Shown here: positions 15,740 through 24,945 of the stretch, in pieces | Numbering within the stretch: the first letter of the stretch is position 1 | Layout of the letters: the number at the start of each line of letters is the position of its first letter | Assembly: GCF_014196765.1 (NCBI RefSeq) | Contig: NZ_JACIEE010000018.1 | Location: 1-38,871 of the forward strand | Direction of reading: 5' to 3' | Length of the DNA stretch: 38,871 nt | Source: Mycoplana azooxidifex | Lineage (GTDB): Bacteria > Pseudomonadota > Alphaproteobacteria > Rhizobiales > Rhizobiaceae | Program-made: the position numbers and the translations under genes | Notes under the pieces: model-generated | The model's input: the letters and a program-made list of their open reading frames with translations, nothing else | Told to the model about the DNA's origin: nothing | Database searches by the model: none

Positions 15740-16653
15740 TGGCCGCTCCCGCGTGGATCGAGCGCATCGCGCAGGCCGTCGCCCAGCAGGTTGAAGCCGA
15801 GGCTGACGATGAGGATAGCCACGCCCGGAGCGGCGGCCACCCACCACTGATCGAGGATGAAACGGCGGCCGGAAGCGATCATCGCGCCCCATTCCGGCAA
15901 CGGCGGCTGTGCGCCGAGACCGAGGAAACCGAGACCGGCGGCCGTCAGAATGATGCCCGCCATGTCGAGCGTCACGCGCACGATGAGCGAGGAGATGCAG
16001 AGCGGCATGATATGGCGCAGCACGATTCGCCACGGGGACGCGCCCATCAGCTGCACCGCCTGGATGTAATCGGAATTGCGTACCGTCAGCGTCTCGGCGC
16101 GCGCGATGCGGGCATAGGGCGGCCAGGAGGTGATCGCGATGGCGATGATAGCATTGCCGATGCCCGGTCCGAGCGCCGCAACGAAGGCGAGCGCCAGAAC
16201 GAGCTTTGGAAAGGCGAGGAAGATATCGGTGATGCGCATCAGCACCGCATCCACCCAGCCGCCCGCATAGCCGGCGACGGTGCCGACCAGAAGGCCGATG
16301 GGGGCGGCGATGACCGCGACCAGCAGAACGACCTGCAAGGTCAGCCGCGAACCGTAGATGAGACGCGAGAGGATGTCGCGGCCCTGGTCGTCGGTGCCGA
16401 GCCAATGCCCCGGTCCGGGCGAAAGCAGCCGCGCCTTCGCGAGATCTCCGATATAGGGCGAATGGGGCGCAAGCAGCGGCGCGAAGATCGCCAGGAAGAC
16501 GAGACCGAGAATGATGACGAGGCCGATGACGGCGAGCCTGTTGGCGGTAAAGCGCCGCCAGGCGACGTAGGCGCGGCCGAGCCTCGCCTGCAGCCGCGAT
16601 TGCGGCCGGTCGGTCAGGAGCCATTCGCGGCGGGTCATGGCGGCGTCGCTCAT
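15736..16653 (-). CDS. Peptide/nickel-type ABC transporter permease (DppC/OppC-like)
   Basis: This 305-residue membrane protein has the OppC-type N-terminal extension, first helix (LAVIGLVIILGLVFLAIFAPLL) and the hallmark HWLGTDDQGRDILSRLIYGSR. The EAA loop is around QLMGASPWRIVLRHIMP near residue 215. It ends in GDGLRDALDPR, which is typical. It overlaps the upstream permease and the downstream ATPase by 4 bases each. It forms half of the translocation channel. Confidence 0.92.
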   Translation of the reverse strand: MSDAAMTRREWLLTDRPQSRLQARLGRAYVAWRRFTANRLAVIGLVIILGLVFLAIFAPLLAPHSPYIGDLAKARLLSPGPGHWLGTDDQGRDILSRLIYGSRLTLQVVLLVAVIAAPIGLLVGTVAGYAGGWVDAVLMRITDIFLAFPKLVLALAFVAALGPGIGNAIIAIAITSWPPYARIARAETLTVRNSDYIQAVQLMGASPWRIVLRHIMPLCISSLIVRVTLDMAGIILTAAGLGFLGLGAQPPLPEWGAMIASGRRFILDQWWVAAAPGVAILIVSLGFNLLGDGLRDALDPRGSGQ

Positions 16654-17717
16654 CGGGACCTCGTTCGGGGATCGAGCATGCGGTAGAGCACGTCGGAGAG
16701 AAGGTTGATGGCGATGAAGACGGAACCGATGACGATGGTGCCGCCGAGCACCGCGTTCATGTCGGCGTTTTGTAGCGAATTGGTGATGTAGAGCCCAAGG
16801 CCCGGCCAGGCGAAGACGGTCTCCGTCAGCACCGAGCCTTCGAGCAGGCCGGCATAGGAAAGCGCGATGACCGTGACAAGCGGCACCGCCGCATTGCGCA
16901 ACGCATGGCCCCAGATGATGCGGGTCTCCGACAGGCCTTTCGCGCGTGCAGCGACGATATATTCCTGGCCAAGCTCGTTCAGCATGAAGGAGCGCGTCAT
17001 GCGGCTGATATAGGCGAGTGAGAAGTAACCGAGCAACGAGGCCGGCAGGATGATGTGCGAGACGATATCACGGAAAGCCGCCCAGTCGCGGTTGAGGATC
17101 GCGTCAAGCAGGAAGAAGCCGGTGACGGGCGTGAACGTATATTCGAACACCACGTCGATGCGGCCGGGGCCGGAAACCCAGCCGAGACGCGCATAGAAGA
17201 CGAGCAGCGCCAGGAGGCCCAGCCAGAAGATCGGCACGGAATAACCGACGAGGCCGATGATACGCACCACCTGGTCGGTGAAACTGCCGCGCTTGACGGC
17301 GGCGAGGACACCGAGTGGAATGCCAATCAGCGCGCCGATGATCGTGCCGACCGTGGCAAGCTCCATGGTCGCAGGAAAGACCCGGCGGATGTCGGCCATG
17401 ACAGGGTTGGTCGTCAGCACCGATGTGCCGAAATCACCGCTGAGCACGCCCTTCATGTAAAGCCAGAACTGCTGGTAGTAGGGCAGATCCAGCCCCATCT
17501 CCAGCCGCACGCGCTCTACGACATGGGCGGGCGCCCGGTCGCCGACGATCGCCAGCACCGGATCGATAGGCACGACGCGGCCGATGAAGAAGGTGACGGC
17601 GAGCAGGCCGAGATAGGTGGTGGCGACCACGACGAGGAAGCCCGCCACGGATTTCAGCCGCCCATAGGCGCGCCGGTTGGCCCGCCTTGCCGGCTTCAGT
17701 CTTGCAACAGCGCTCAA
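16650..17717 (-). CDS. Peptide/nickel-type ABC transporter permease (DppB/OppB-like)
   Basis: This 355-residue permease has the DppB pattern: a first helix with FFIGRVVPIDPV, a large periplasmic loop ending in GDFGTSVLTTNPV, EAA loop ARAKGLSETRIIWGHALRNA, and a C-terminus with VLYRMLDPRTR. The N-terminus carries an extra Arg/Lys-rich stretch of about 22 residues. The start appears to be TTG at 17717, with GAAGGA 8 bases upstream and the binding-protein stop 17 bases away. A later start is conceivable. It is the partner of the DppC-like permease. Confidence 0.9.
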   Translation of the reverse strand: MSAVARLKPARRANRRAYGRLKSVAGFLVVVATTYLGLLAVTFFIGRVVPIDPVLAIVGDRAPAHVVERVRLEMGLDLPYYQQFWLYMKGVLSGDFGTSVLTTNPVMADIRRVFPATMELATVGTIIGALIGIPLGVLAAVKRGSFTDQVVRIIGLVGYSVPIFWLGLLALLVFYARLGWVSGPGRIDVVFEYTFTPVTGFFLLDAILNRDWAAFRDIVSHIILPASLLGYFSLAYISRMTRSFMLNELGQEYIVAARAKGLSETRIIWGHALRNAAVPLVTVIALSYAGLLEGSVLTETVFAWPGLGLYITNSLQNADMNAVLGGTIVIGSVFIAINLLSDVLYRMLDPRTRSR

Positions 17718-17734
17718 GGAGCTTGTCCTTCAGC

Positions 17735-19384
17735 TCACTGCTTGGTCACGGGTGCAAGGAAGTTCGTGTCCATGGACGGACCGAGCTTGTAGTTCTTCAC
17801 CGCGCCGCGCAGGCCCGCCGCTTCGGTCTGCTGGAAGATCATGACGAAGGGGCTGGTTTCCAGCGCCTGCTGCTGCAGTTTCTGGTACATTTCGGCACGC
17901 TTGGCGTTGTCACGCTCCAGAAGGGCGGCCTTGGATTCGGCAGTCAGCTCCGGAATATCCCAGGCATTGCGCCAGGCGAGCGTCTTGACCGATGCGTCGT
18001 CGCTGTTGTCGGGGTTGGACGTGAAGGCTTCGCCGTTCGAGTTTGGATCCCAGTAGTCCATGCCCCACTGGCCGATATAGAGGTCGTGGTTGCGGGCGCG
18101 GTATTTGGTCAGCGTCTGCTTACCGTCACCGGGGATGATCTCGATATTCACGCCGGCCTGACCGGCGGTCTGCTGGAAAGATTCGGCAATGCCCGTGACC
18201 GGCTGCGTGTTGCGCACGTCGAAGGTCACGGAGAAGCCGTCCTTCAGGCCGGCCTTTTCCAGGAGTTCCTTGGCCTTCGCCACGTCGAACTTGTAGGGGC
18301 TCGCCTCCAGTGCGCCGAGCACGCCCTTGGCCTGGTAGGTCTGGCGGATTTCGCCGATGCCCTTGATCAGCGTCGAGCCGATCGCGTCATAATCAACAAG
18401 ATACTTGAAGGCTTCGCGCACCTCGGGCTTGGCGAGGTTCGCGTTCTTCTGGTTGAGGCTGATGTAATAGACCGTGCCCTTCGGCGCGCTCGTCGTCGCC
18501 AGGTCGGCGTTCTTGGAAACGGCGTCGAGATCGCCCGGCTCCAGGTTACGCGCGACGTCGACGTCGCCGGCTTCCAGCATCAGACGCTGCGTCGCGCTTT
18601 CCTTGACGTGACGGTAGATGACGCGGGCGAGCGCGGGCTTTTCACCGTAATAATTGTCGTTGCGCTCCAGGACGAGGATTTCGTTGGCGCGCCAGTCGCG
18701 AATCTTGAACGGACCGGAGCCCGCATAATTGGTCTTCAGCCAGCCATAGCCGAAATCGGTGTCGTATTTGTATTCGTCGCTCGGCGTCTTGGCCTCGGCG
18801 TGCTCCATCACCAGCTTCTTGTCGAGCACGGCGCCGACGGTGGCGGTCAGGCAGTTCAGCACGAAGCTCGGCGCATAGGCCTTGTCGACGGTGAAGACGA
18901 AGGTGCTTTCATCGACGGCTTTCGCCTTTTCCGTGACGTTGTCGCCCGTCAGGCCGAACTGGGTGAGGATGAAGGCCGGGCTCTTGTCGAGCTTGACAGC
19001 GCGTTCGAAGGACCAGGCGACATCCTCGGCGGTCACGGGATTGCCGGAGGCGAATTTGACCCCTGCCTTCAACTTGAACGTATAGGTGAGGCCGTCGTCG
19101 GAAACGGTCCAGCTGTCGGCGATGCCGCCTTTGACCTTGGTCGTGTCATTGATGTCCAGACGGACCAGCATGTCATAGGCATTGCCGATGAACTCGGCCG
19201 GCGACAGCTCGAAGGATTCGGCCGGATCGAGCGTGATCGTGTCGTCGATAGCCCAGGCCTGCACCAGCGTATCGGCCGGCGTTTCGGCAAAGGCCGGCGC
19301 CATACCGCCCGAAACGAGCAGCAGCGACAAGGCAGCCCCAGCAAGCAGCCGACCAGTGCGGTTCGTAATCTTTTCCCTGTTCAT
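17735..19384 (-). CDS. Peptide-type (family 5) ABC transporter substrate-binding protein
   Basis: This 549-residue periplasmic protein has a signal peptide (TGRLLAGAALSLLLVSGGMAPAFA). Family-5 binding-protein landmarks include SWTVSDDGLTYTFKLKAGVKF, VTAEDVAWSFERA, YAGSGPFKIRDW and PEVREAFKYLVDYDAI. It is first in the importer operon. Family members bind peptides, opines, nickel, glycosides or other small molecules, and the residues visible do not fix the ligand. The ROK regulator and sulfatase scar nearby hint at sugars but are on the other strand and may be unrelated. A promoter must lie in 19385-19500, but I could not pick convincing -35/-10 boxes. Confidence 0.9.
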   Translation of the reverse strand: MNREKITNRTGRLLAGAALSLLLVSGGMAPAFAETPADTLVQAWAIDDTITLDPAESFELSPAEFIGNAYDMLVRLDINDTTKVKGGIADSWTVSDDGLTYTFKLKAGVKFASGNPVTAEDVAWSFERAVKLDKSPAFILTQFGLTGDNVTEKAKAVDESTFVFTVDKAYAPSFVLNCLTATVGAVLDKKLVMEHAEAKTPSDEYKYDTDFGYGWLKTNYAGSGPFKIRDWRANEILVLERNDNYYGEKPALARVIYRHVKESATQRLMLEAGDVDVARNLEPGDLDAVSKNADLATTSAPKGTVYYISLNQKNANLAKPEVREAFKYLVDYDAIGSTLIKGIGEIRQTYQAKGVLGALEASPYKFDVAKAKELLEKAGLKDGFSVTFDVRNTQPVTGIAESFQQTAGQAGVNIEIIPGDGKQTLTKYRARNHDLYIGQWGMDYWDPNSNGEAFTSNPDNSDDASVKTLAWRNAWDIPELTAESKAALLERDNAKRAEMYQKLQQQALETSPFVMIFQQTEAAGLRGAVKNYKLGPSMDTNFLAPVTKQ

Positions 19385-19508
19385 TCCAGTTCCCCGTTCG
19401 TTGCATTACCTTCGGCATCTGATGGCCAGCGGTCATTTCCGTAAGTCAATCATACTATTGACGGGAATTACAATCCCCTTAGATTTTTCAATGTTCAGGA
19501 ACGCAAAA

Positions 19509-19622
19509 TCATTGAGGCGGCGTGGGAAGTGAGACTTCCATGGGATCGGCCTGAACTTCGCGAATGCCGTAAAGGTTGGTGCGATCGGCGCCGGCACGGG
19601 TGCTGCGATCATATCTGGCCAT
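19509..19622 (-). pseudogene. Possible 5' remnant of an ArdC-like antirestriction gene
   Basis: A 37-codon minus-strand frame begins MARYDRSTRAGADRTNLY, closely resembling the start of ArdC/TraC-type antirestriction proteins of rhizobial plasmids (…R-x-D/N-L-Y-D-E-I-T…). After NLY the sequence diverges and ends at 19509, so only the first roughly 18 codons are kept. If right, it marks plasmid-derived DNA. The match is short and from memory. The rest of 19385-19802 holds only a small hairpin (GGAAG-tgaga-CTTCC, 19525-19539) and nothing else I recognise. Confidence 0.35.
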
Positions 19623-19802
19623 CGGGATTGCTCCGCGACGGGCGCCGGAAGCCTCTCTCCCGACCCTCAACCCGTCACGGTCAAACCGGCCAAACTCTTA
19701 CTCTCAGGGGGCCTTGCAAGGGGCAGGTTGTGCTAAAACTCCAGCGACTATCTCCAAATTCAGTGCTGATCCGTAAGCCCCCTGACACCGCTCGAACGGG
19801 CA

Positions 19803-21065
19803 TCAGCTTTCTGCGGCAATTGTCTCGGGATCGATCCGGGGAAGCCGGCTGCGGGCGATGACGGCTCCGGTCAGCGCGATCAGGACGACAGCGCCAACCC
19901 ATGCGCCATATAAAGCTTGCCCAAGGATAAGCCCTGCCAGAACCGGAGAGACGATGTCGGTGACGGCAACGAGGGACTGGATCGCTCCCATAACCACGCC
20001 TTGCCGTTGTTGCGGGACATGAACGGAGAGCGCCGCCACGAAGGTCGGACGGGCCAGCGCTACCCCAGTGCTGACGCAGAGGACCGCAAAGGCGAGCGTG
20101 GCGATGCTGCTTGCCAGACCCGCTGCGACATAGCCAACGGACAGGATAGCGAAGACCACAACGATCAGGTTTCTCTCGGTAAAGCGGCCGCCAAGCCACT
20201 TCAGGAGGAAAAGCTGCACCACGATGTTGATTGCGCCATCGGCGGTGAGGATGTAGCCCAGTTCCTTCGGGCCGAAGGCGTGGCCATCCCAAATGAAGGT
20301 GTCGCTCAGGAACACGGCAAGCTGGGAACTGAACATGCCATAGGAAAAGTAATGACAAAGCAGGACGATAATGAGAATGCGAATGACCGGTGAGGTCAGA
20401 ATCGACCGGAAAGAAACGACTTCCCTGACTTGCCCGCCCTCTTCGGCATCGCCGCCGGTCTGACCGGAAGCGGTATTGCTCTTGAGCCAGACGCCGGTGA
20501 CGAGCATGCTGGTCGCCGACAGGGCCCAGGCCGCCCAGATCGGTGCCGTAAGGGAGATGTCCGAGAGGTATCCGGCAAGGCTTGGACCGACGATTCCGCC
20601 GAGGCCGAGGCCTGCGCTCAGGATGCCGATCGCCTGTCGCCGCGTGGCGGGGCTGCTATTGTCGGCGGCATAAGCCGCCGCAGCCGCAAAATTGGCTGCG
20701 GTGAGCCCGAGCAGGACCCGCGCGAGCAACACGAAGACCACGCTGTTGGCCAAGGCAAGCAATGAAAGGCTGATCAGCGCTCCGGCCTGGCTGGCGAGCA
20801 GCACCTTCTTGCGACCGAAGCGGTCGGAGAGCTGCCCGAGCCACGGGGCCGCGGCGAACTGGCTGAGCGCTTCGGCGCCGAGGACGAGCCCCAGAACCAG
20901 CGGCGACGCTCCAAGGTCCCGGAGGTAGAATGGCAGGATCGGCAGGATGGCGCCGCTGCTGGCGGCGTCGAGGCTGACAATGATGAAGACCGGCAGCATC
21001 AGCCGCCAATCGAGTTTCTGAGCTGCGGGGCTTTCGCCGCCGATCGCAAGGGTATCACCGCTCAT
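19803..21065 (-). CDS. TetA-like MFS efflux transporter
   Basis: This 420-residue, 12-helix MFS protein has motif A as GQLSDRFGRKKVLL after helix 2 and the antiporter motif around GIVGPSLAGYLSD in helix 5, as in TetA-type drug exporters. The start at 21065 is one base from the preceding stop and has GAGGTG upstream. A frame extending to 21221 runs through the neighbouring gene in another frame and is rejected. It is third in an operon with a flavin monooxygenase and a quinone-reductase-like protein, divergent from MarR, so it probably exports the toxic inducer or its oxidised product. Confidence 0.87.
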   Translation of the reverse strand: MSGDTLAIGGESPAAQKLDWRLMLPVFIIVSLDAASSGAILPILPFYLRDLGASPLVLGLVLGAEALSQFAAAPWLGQLSDRFGRKKVLLASQAGALISLSLLALANSVVFVLLARVLLGLTAANFAAAAAYAADNSSPATRRQAIGILSAGLGLGGIVGPSLAGYLSDISLTAPIWAAWALSATSMLVTGVWLKSNTASGQTGGDAEEGGQVREVVSFRSILTSPVIRILIIVLLCHYFSYGMFSSQLAVFLSDTFIWDGHAFGPKELGYILTADGAINIVVQLFLLKWLGGRFTERNLIVVVFAILSVGYVAAGLASSIATLAFAVLCVSTGVALARPTFVAALSVHVPQQRQGVVMGAIQSLVAVTDIVSPVLAGLILGQALYGAWVGAVVLIALTGAVIARSRLPRIDPETIAAES

Positions 21066-21066
21066 C

Positions 21067-22035
21067 TCATGCACCTCGCCTACCGAGGGTAAAGACGGTT
21101 CGGCAGGCGCTATCGTCCTGCGACCAAGCAGACTCGAAATCTTCCAGCGGAACCGGCTTGAACGCGATCCGAAAGCCCCCTGAAACCGTGGCCTGCAGTA
21201 ACTCGCGGATGGCGGCAACAAGACGGTCGAGCGATATACTGCCGATGCCGCTACCCATCAGCTCGATCGCAGAAGCGCGCAGCACGGCACCTGGAAACGT
21301 GATTTCCTGACCGCTCGCGGAACCGATCTGTACGAACCGGATGGGCACGGCGTCCGCACCGGCTTTGGCAGCCGCGATCAGCAGTTGTTGCGCGCTCTTG
21401 CCCCACAGATAGTCGATGATGACATCGACGCCTTGGGCGAACTGCTCTTTGAAACTGGCCTCAAGAGCCGCCGCGTCATCGACCAGCGGAATCGTCACGT
21501 CCGCGCCGAGAGCCTCCAGCTGTCGGAGGACATCAACATTGCGGCCGGTCGCGATGACCTTCCTCGCGCCGCGATACCTGGCGATCTGCACGGCGAGACG
21601 TCCAGCCGTTCCCGTGGCACCATTGATGAGCACCGCCTCGCCGGGCTTGAACCTGGCCCGCTCGCTCAGGGCGGCCCAGGACGACATGCCGGGATTTGCG
21701 ATGGCGGCGGCTGTCGCGTCGTCGAGTTCATCGGGCATCTGCAGGCAGTGTACGATTGGCGCCACCGTCCGCTCCGCCATGCTGCCGAAGGGTGCGCGCG
21801 GCAAGACGAAATAGACCCGGCGCCCGTCATCCAACCGCCCCACGCCGTCGATGCCGACGACGAAGGGAAACCGGTCTGTCGAGGCATAGTGGCGGCCGGA
21901 TGCCCGGCTCTTGACATTCTGGCTGATGGCGGCCGCTGTCACGGTGATGCGGTTCTCGCCTGAAACGGGCGCCGGATCCTCGAAATCCCCGTAGACTGGC
22001 GCCTTGCCGGCCCCCTGAACGATGGCGGCCTTCAT
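21067..22035 (-). CDS. Quinone oxidoreductase-like medium-chain dehydrogenase/reductase
   Basis: This 322-residue protein of the zinc-independent medium-chain family has an N-terminal GroES-like domain (PAPVSGENRITVTAAAIS, FVVGIDGVGRL) and a nucleotide-binding domain with the NADPH motif VLINGATGTAGRLAVQIA near residue 145, followed by ATGRNVD. No catalytic zinc cysteines are present. It should reduce quinones or enones with NADPH. The start at 22035 follows AGGAGG and overlaps the monooxygenase stop by ATGA, so both enzymes are made together. Confidence 0.87.
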   Translation of the reverse strand: MKAAIVQGAGKAPVYGDFEDPAPVSGENRITVTAAAISQNVKSRASGRHYASTDRFPFVVGIDGVGRLDDGRRVYFVLPRAPFGSMAERTVAPIVHCLQMPDELDDATAAAIANPGMSSWAALSERARFKPGEAVLINGATGTAGRLAVQIARYRGARKVIATGRNVDVLRQLEALGADVTIPLVDDAAALEASFKEQFAQGVDVIIDYLWGKSAQQLLIAAAKAGADAVPIRFVQIGSASGQEITFPGAVLRASAIELMGSGIGSISLDRLVAAIRELLQATVSGGFRIAFKPVPLEDFESAWSQDDSACRTVFTLGRRGA

Positions 22036-23540
22036 GACAAACCTCCTGGGCCGAGACCAACCGCTTGAAGATATGTCTCCAGCGCCGTGATCTCGCTCGA
22101 TGCGACGATGGCGCCGACATAGCCGTCGGGGCGCACGAGTACCCAATCGCCGGAGTTGACGGCGTACGCGTCATTGAAGTGCCCTCCGTCATCAATGATA
22201 TCTCCGCGCGGACCGATCGCGTGGATACGCAATCCCGGGCGCGGTGGTATGGCCACACGCTCGACCCCGTAGCCAAGCAGCGTCCATTGCGGGCCCTCGA
22301 AGAGGCTGAACAGGCGGATCGGCTGACCGCCGGCGCCGCGAAGCGGTGCATCCGGGGCGCGATCGCCCGCAAGCAGGCCGCCGCTTCGCTCCGGCCTCTC
22401 CAGCGCGAGCAAGGATTCGGGATAGCCGATGTCGAGCTGATGCACCTCGCGGCCGCGCCGCATCTCGCCGCGCTTGAGGGCGTCGAGCAGCGTGGTGGCA
22501 AGACCGAGCATGGCCGCCGCAATCGGACGGCGCTCTTCCTCGTAGCTATCGAGTAGTGCATCGGGGGCACCGGCGGCTACTGCCGCCAGCTTCCAGCCCA
22601 GATTATAGGCGTCCTGGACGCTGGTGTTGAGGCCCTGGCCGCCGGTCGGCGGATGGGTATGCGCGGCATCGCCGACGAGGAAGACGCGGCCGAGCCGATA
22701 GCGATCGGCAAGGCGGGCATTCATGGTGAAGGCCGAGGCCCAGGACACCGACTGGATGTGAATATTGTCGCGGCTGGTGCGCTCCGCCACCAGAGCGGTC
22801 AGGCCTTCGGCGAAAAGATCGACCTCGCCTTCGAGCGGTATCGGACCCTGGATCTGGAATAGCTCCGTTCCCGCGAGCGGGCAGATCCCGATCTGCCGCG
22901 TCATGTCGCCTTCCGCGAAGCGATGCCAGACATCCCGGCCGAGGCCGGTCAGCGTGACATCCGCCACGACCGCGCGGACGCCGAGCGTCTTTCCGGGAAA
23001 GCCGATGTCGAGCGCGTGGCGCACGAAGCTGCGGCCGCCATCGGCGCCGACGAGCCAGCGCACGCGGATGCTCTCTTCCCCGCTCTTGCCAACAAGCCGC
23101 GCCGTCACGCCATCGGCATCCTGCTCGAAGCCGGCCAGTTCGCAGCCGAACTCAGGCCGATGCCCGAGTTCGACAAGGCGCTCGCGCATCACGCCCTCGG
23201 TCAGGAACTGTGGCACCATTAAGGGCAGATGATAGGGCTCGGCGGGCGTTGGGTCTTGATGCTCGACGACATCCGAGTCGGTGAAGCTGCCGTCGCCGTG
23301 ATACGCTCGCTGCTGCGGATAGAGTCCCCCTGCCGCGACGATTCGATCGAGGATGCCGAGATCCTCGAATACCTCCTGCGTGCGCGGCTGTATGCCCTTG
23401 CCGCGGGAACCGCGGAACGGGTCGTCCAGCTTCTCGATCAACCGGAAGGAAACACCGCGCCGGGCCAGGTCGATCGCCAGCGTCAGGCCAGCCGCTCCCG
23501 CGCCGCAAATCAGCACGTCGGCTGCAAATTGCTCTGTCAT
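22032..23540 (-). CDS. FAD-dependent aromatic-type monooxygenase (class A)
   Basis: This 502-residue flavoprotein hydroxylase has the FAD Rossmann motif DVLICGAGAAGLTLAIDLAR at the start, the DG motif LVGADGGRSFVRHAL near residue 160, and GD motif FLVGDAAHTHPPTGGQGLN near 285. A thioredoxin-like C-terminal domain is expected for its length, as in phenol-hydroxylase types. The start at 23540 is chosen because AGG lies 6 bases upstream; ATG codons at 23546 and 23552 are alternatives. It would hydroxylate an aromatic or polyketide-like compound with NAD(P)H and oxygen. Its position with a TetA-like pump and a divergent MarR points to detoxification of a phenolic or antibiotic. Confidence 0.87.
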   Translation of the reverse strand: MTEQFAADVLICGAGAAGLTLAIDLARRGVSFRLIEKLDDPFRGSRGKGIQPRTQEVFEDLGILDRIVAAGGLYPQQRAYHGDGSFTDSDVVEHQDPTPAEPYHLPLMVPQFLTEGVMRERLVELGHRPEFGCELAGFEQDADGVTARLVGKSGEESIRVRWLVGADGGRSFVRHALDIGFPGKTLGVRAVVADVTLTGLGRDVWHRFAEGDMTRQIGICPLAGTELFQIQGPIPLEGEVDLFAEGLTALVAERTSRDNIHIQSVSWASAFTMNARLADRYRLGRVFLVGDAAHTHPPTGGQGLNTSVQDAYNLGWKLAAVAAGAPDALLDSYEEERRPIAAAMLGLATTLLDALKRGEMRRGREVHQLDIGYPESLLALERPERSGGLLAGDRAPDAPLRGAGGQPIRLFSLFEGPQWTLLGYGVERVAIPPRPGLRIHAIGPRGDIIDDGGHFNDAYAVNSGDWVLVRPDGYVGAIVASSEITALETYLQAVGLGPGGLS

Positions 23541-23550
23541 TGTCATCCTC

Positions 23551-23572
23551 ATGTGTGTAATATTCACATAAT
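23551..23572. promoter_or_regulatory. Probable MarR operator between divergent genes
   Basis: The 44-base gap between the monooxygenase and marR-type starts contains ATGTGTGT-AATATT-CACATAAT, an imperfect dyad centred on the AATATT palindrome with GTGT/CACA arms. Its size and position fit a MarR-dimer site that would repress both directions. Confidence 0.5.
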
Positions 23573-23584
23573 AGGAGACTCGGC

Positions 23585-24079
23585 ATGACGTCAACAAAGA
23601 AAGTGAAAAATACACATATCAGCGATCAACTTCGCGAACTTCATGGCGCTCTGATTGACATCGTCAGCGTCATGAACCGCCCCCAGCGCGACGAGGCGAT
23701 GGTGCGGGAGGCCGGCATATCGCTCGACCGCGCACTGTTTCCGTTGCTGGTTGGCATCGAGCGGTTTGGGCCGATCGGCGTGGTGGAAATGGCAGACCGC
23801 GTGGGGCGCGACTACACCACGGTCAGTCGGCAGGTCGCCAAGCTGGAAAGCCTCGGTCTCGTCGAGCGCAAGACAAGCAACGTCGACCGTCGCGTTCGCG
23901 ACGCGACCATCACGCCGAAAGGCAAGGCGATGACGGATCTGGTTGACGGTGCGCGTGAGAAGATGGGGCGTGCGATCTTCGCCAGTTGGGACCAAAGGGA
24001 CGTCGAGGAACTCGTGCGGCTCATGCGCAAGTTTGCAGACGATATTAACGGGGACGTTCCCACCGATCCGGGGAACTGA
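23585..24079 (+). CDS. MarR-family transcriptional regulator
   Basis: This 164-residue protein has the MarR winged-helix layout: VVEMADRVGRDYTTVSRQVAKLESLGLVERK recognition region (residues about 67-97), a wing NVDRRVRDATITPKGKA and flanking helices for dimerisation. It is divergent from the monooxygenase/reductase/efflux operon with a dyad in between. It therefore most likely represses that operon until a phenolic ligand binds. The start at 23585 follows AGGAG (23573-23577). Nothing recognisable lies in the 97 bases downstream. Confidence 0.9.
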   Translation: MTSTKKVKNTHISDQLRELHGALIDIVSVMNRPQRDEAMVREAGISLDRALFPLLVGIERFGPIGVVEMADRVGRDYTTVSRQVAKLESLGLVERKTSNVDRRVRDATITPKGKAMTDLVDGAREKMGRAIFASWDQRDVEELVRLMRKFADDINGDVPTDPGN

Positions 24080-24176
24080 CATCACCGTGAAGAGACCAGA
24101 ACCGCAGACCCGGCAATTCCTTGTAATGTCTAGGCTTTCCCGCTTATGCAGCCGGCTAGCGATCACAAGAGCGATT

Positions 24177-24728
24177 TTAGATGGTCCAGTCTTCGATGCG
24201 TAAGCCGGCCACGCGATCAAACTCGCGCCGGCTGTTTGTCACCACGATTAATCCGCGGGAGCGCGCGTGCCCTGCGATCAGTTGATCATACGGCCCGATA
24301 GGGGTTCCGTTCCGAGCGAGTTCTGCACGCAACTGGCCTGTATGGTTGGCCGCTATGTCATCATAAGGTAACACCTCGAGTCGGGCCGCAAAACCCTCAA
24401 CAACGGCCAGATTGCGCTCTTGGCTCGCTGACTTTTCTGCCCCGTAAATCAACTCCATCAAAGTTACTGAGCTTATGCATAGTTGACCGTGGTGGCGATT
24501 GAACGCATCGCGCACCTGCAAGGCAGGCTGATCACGTTCGCTCATGAAGTCGGGGGTTGCCGCCGCACCCTCGAACCAGCTATCCCAAGCCTCCCCGGCG
24601 GGAGCTATAATTCGAGTGCGCCCAACCGCAACGATATCAACACGCTTCACATCATCAGGCAGAGCGACGGCCTTTGGCAGCCGAATGGCCTGGCTACGAT
24701 TACTCTGGAATACCGCACCCTGTTCCAT
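24177..24728 (-). pseudogene. In-frame VapB-VapC fusion with the toxin N-terminus deleted
   Basis: Residues 1 to about 69 are a VapB antitoxin with its AbrB-like DNA-binding start (GAVFQSNRSQAIRLPKAVAL) and tail ending ERDQPA. From about residue 70 the protein continues as VapC: VRDAFNRHHGQLCISSVTLM, then ELIYGAEKS and GTPIGPYDQLIAGHARSRG. The normal VapC start, including the first catalytic aspartate in a LDTNICI-type motif, is missing, and there is no antitoxin stop. A deletion of probably under 100 bases near 24520 explains it. The remaining acidic residues (ME, PYD) are kept, but ribonuclease activity is unlikely. The start has AAGGGA. Repressor function by the VapB part could persist. 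Confidence 0.75.
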
Positions 24729-24945
24729 GACGTACTCCCTTGAATTTCCTTGTTCGAAGGCACCCGTCAGTTCCGTTCGATCCATTATGCGATCGTTTCA
24801 GCACATACAATGCACACAACACGTTGCAGCGCGAGCCCATTTTTTGGAACGTTCGCACATGGTTTGACAATCGTCCGGCACGGCTTCCAATACAGAAGTG
24901 ACGTGCTTTCGCGAAGGCCCCAGCTTCACCTCCGTGCCTTTGCAA

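Noticed and set aside
17687-19444. A 585-codon open frame on the plus strand opposite the peptide-type binding-protein gene
   Set aside because: It is a GC-driven shadow: the minus strand encodes a full family-5 binding protein with signal peptide, and the plus translation shows no domain or ribosome-binding site.
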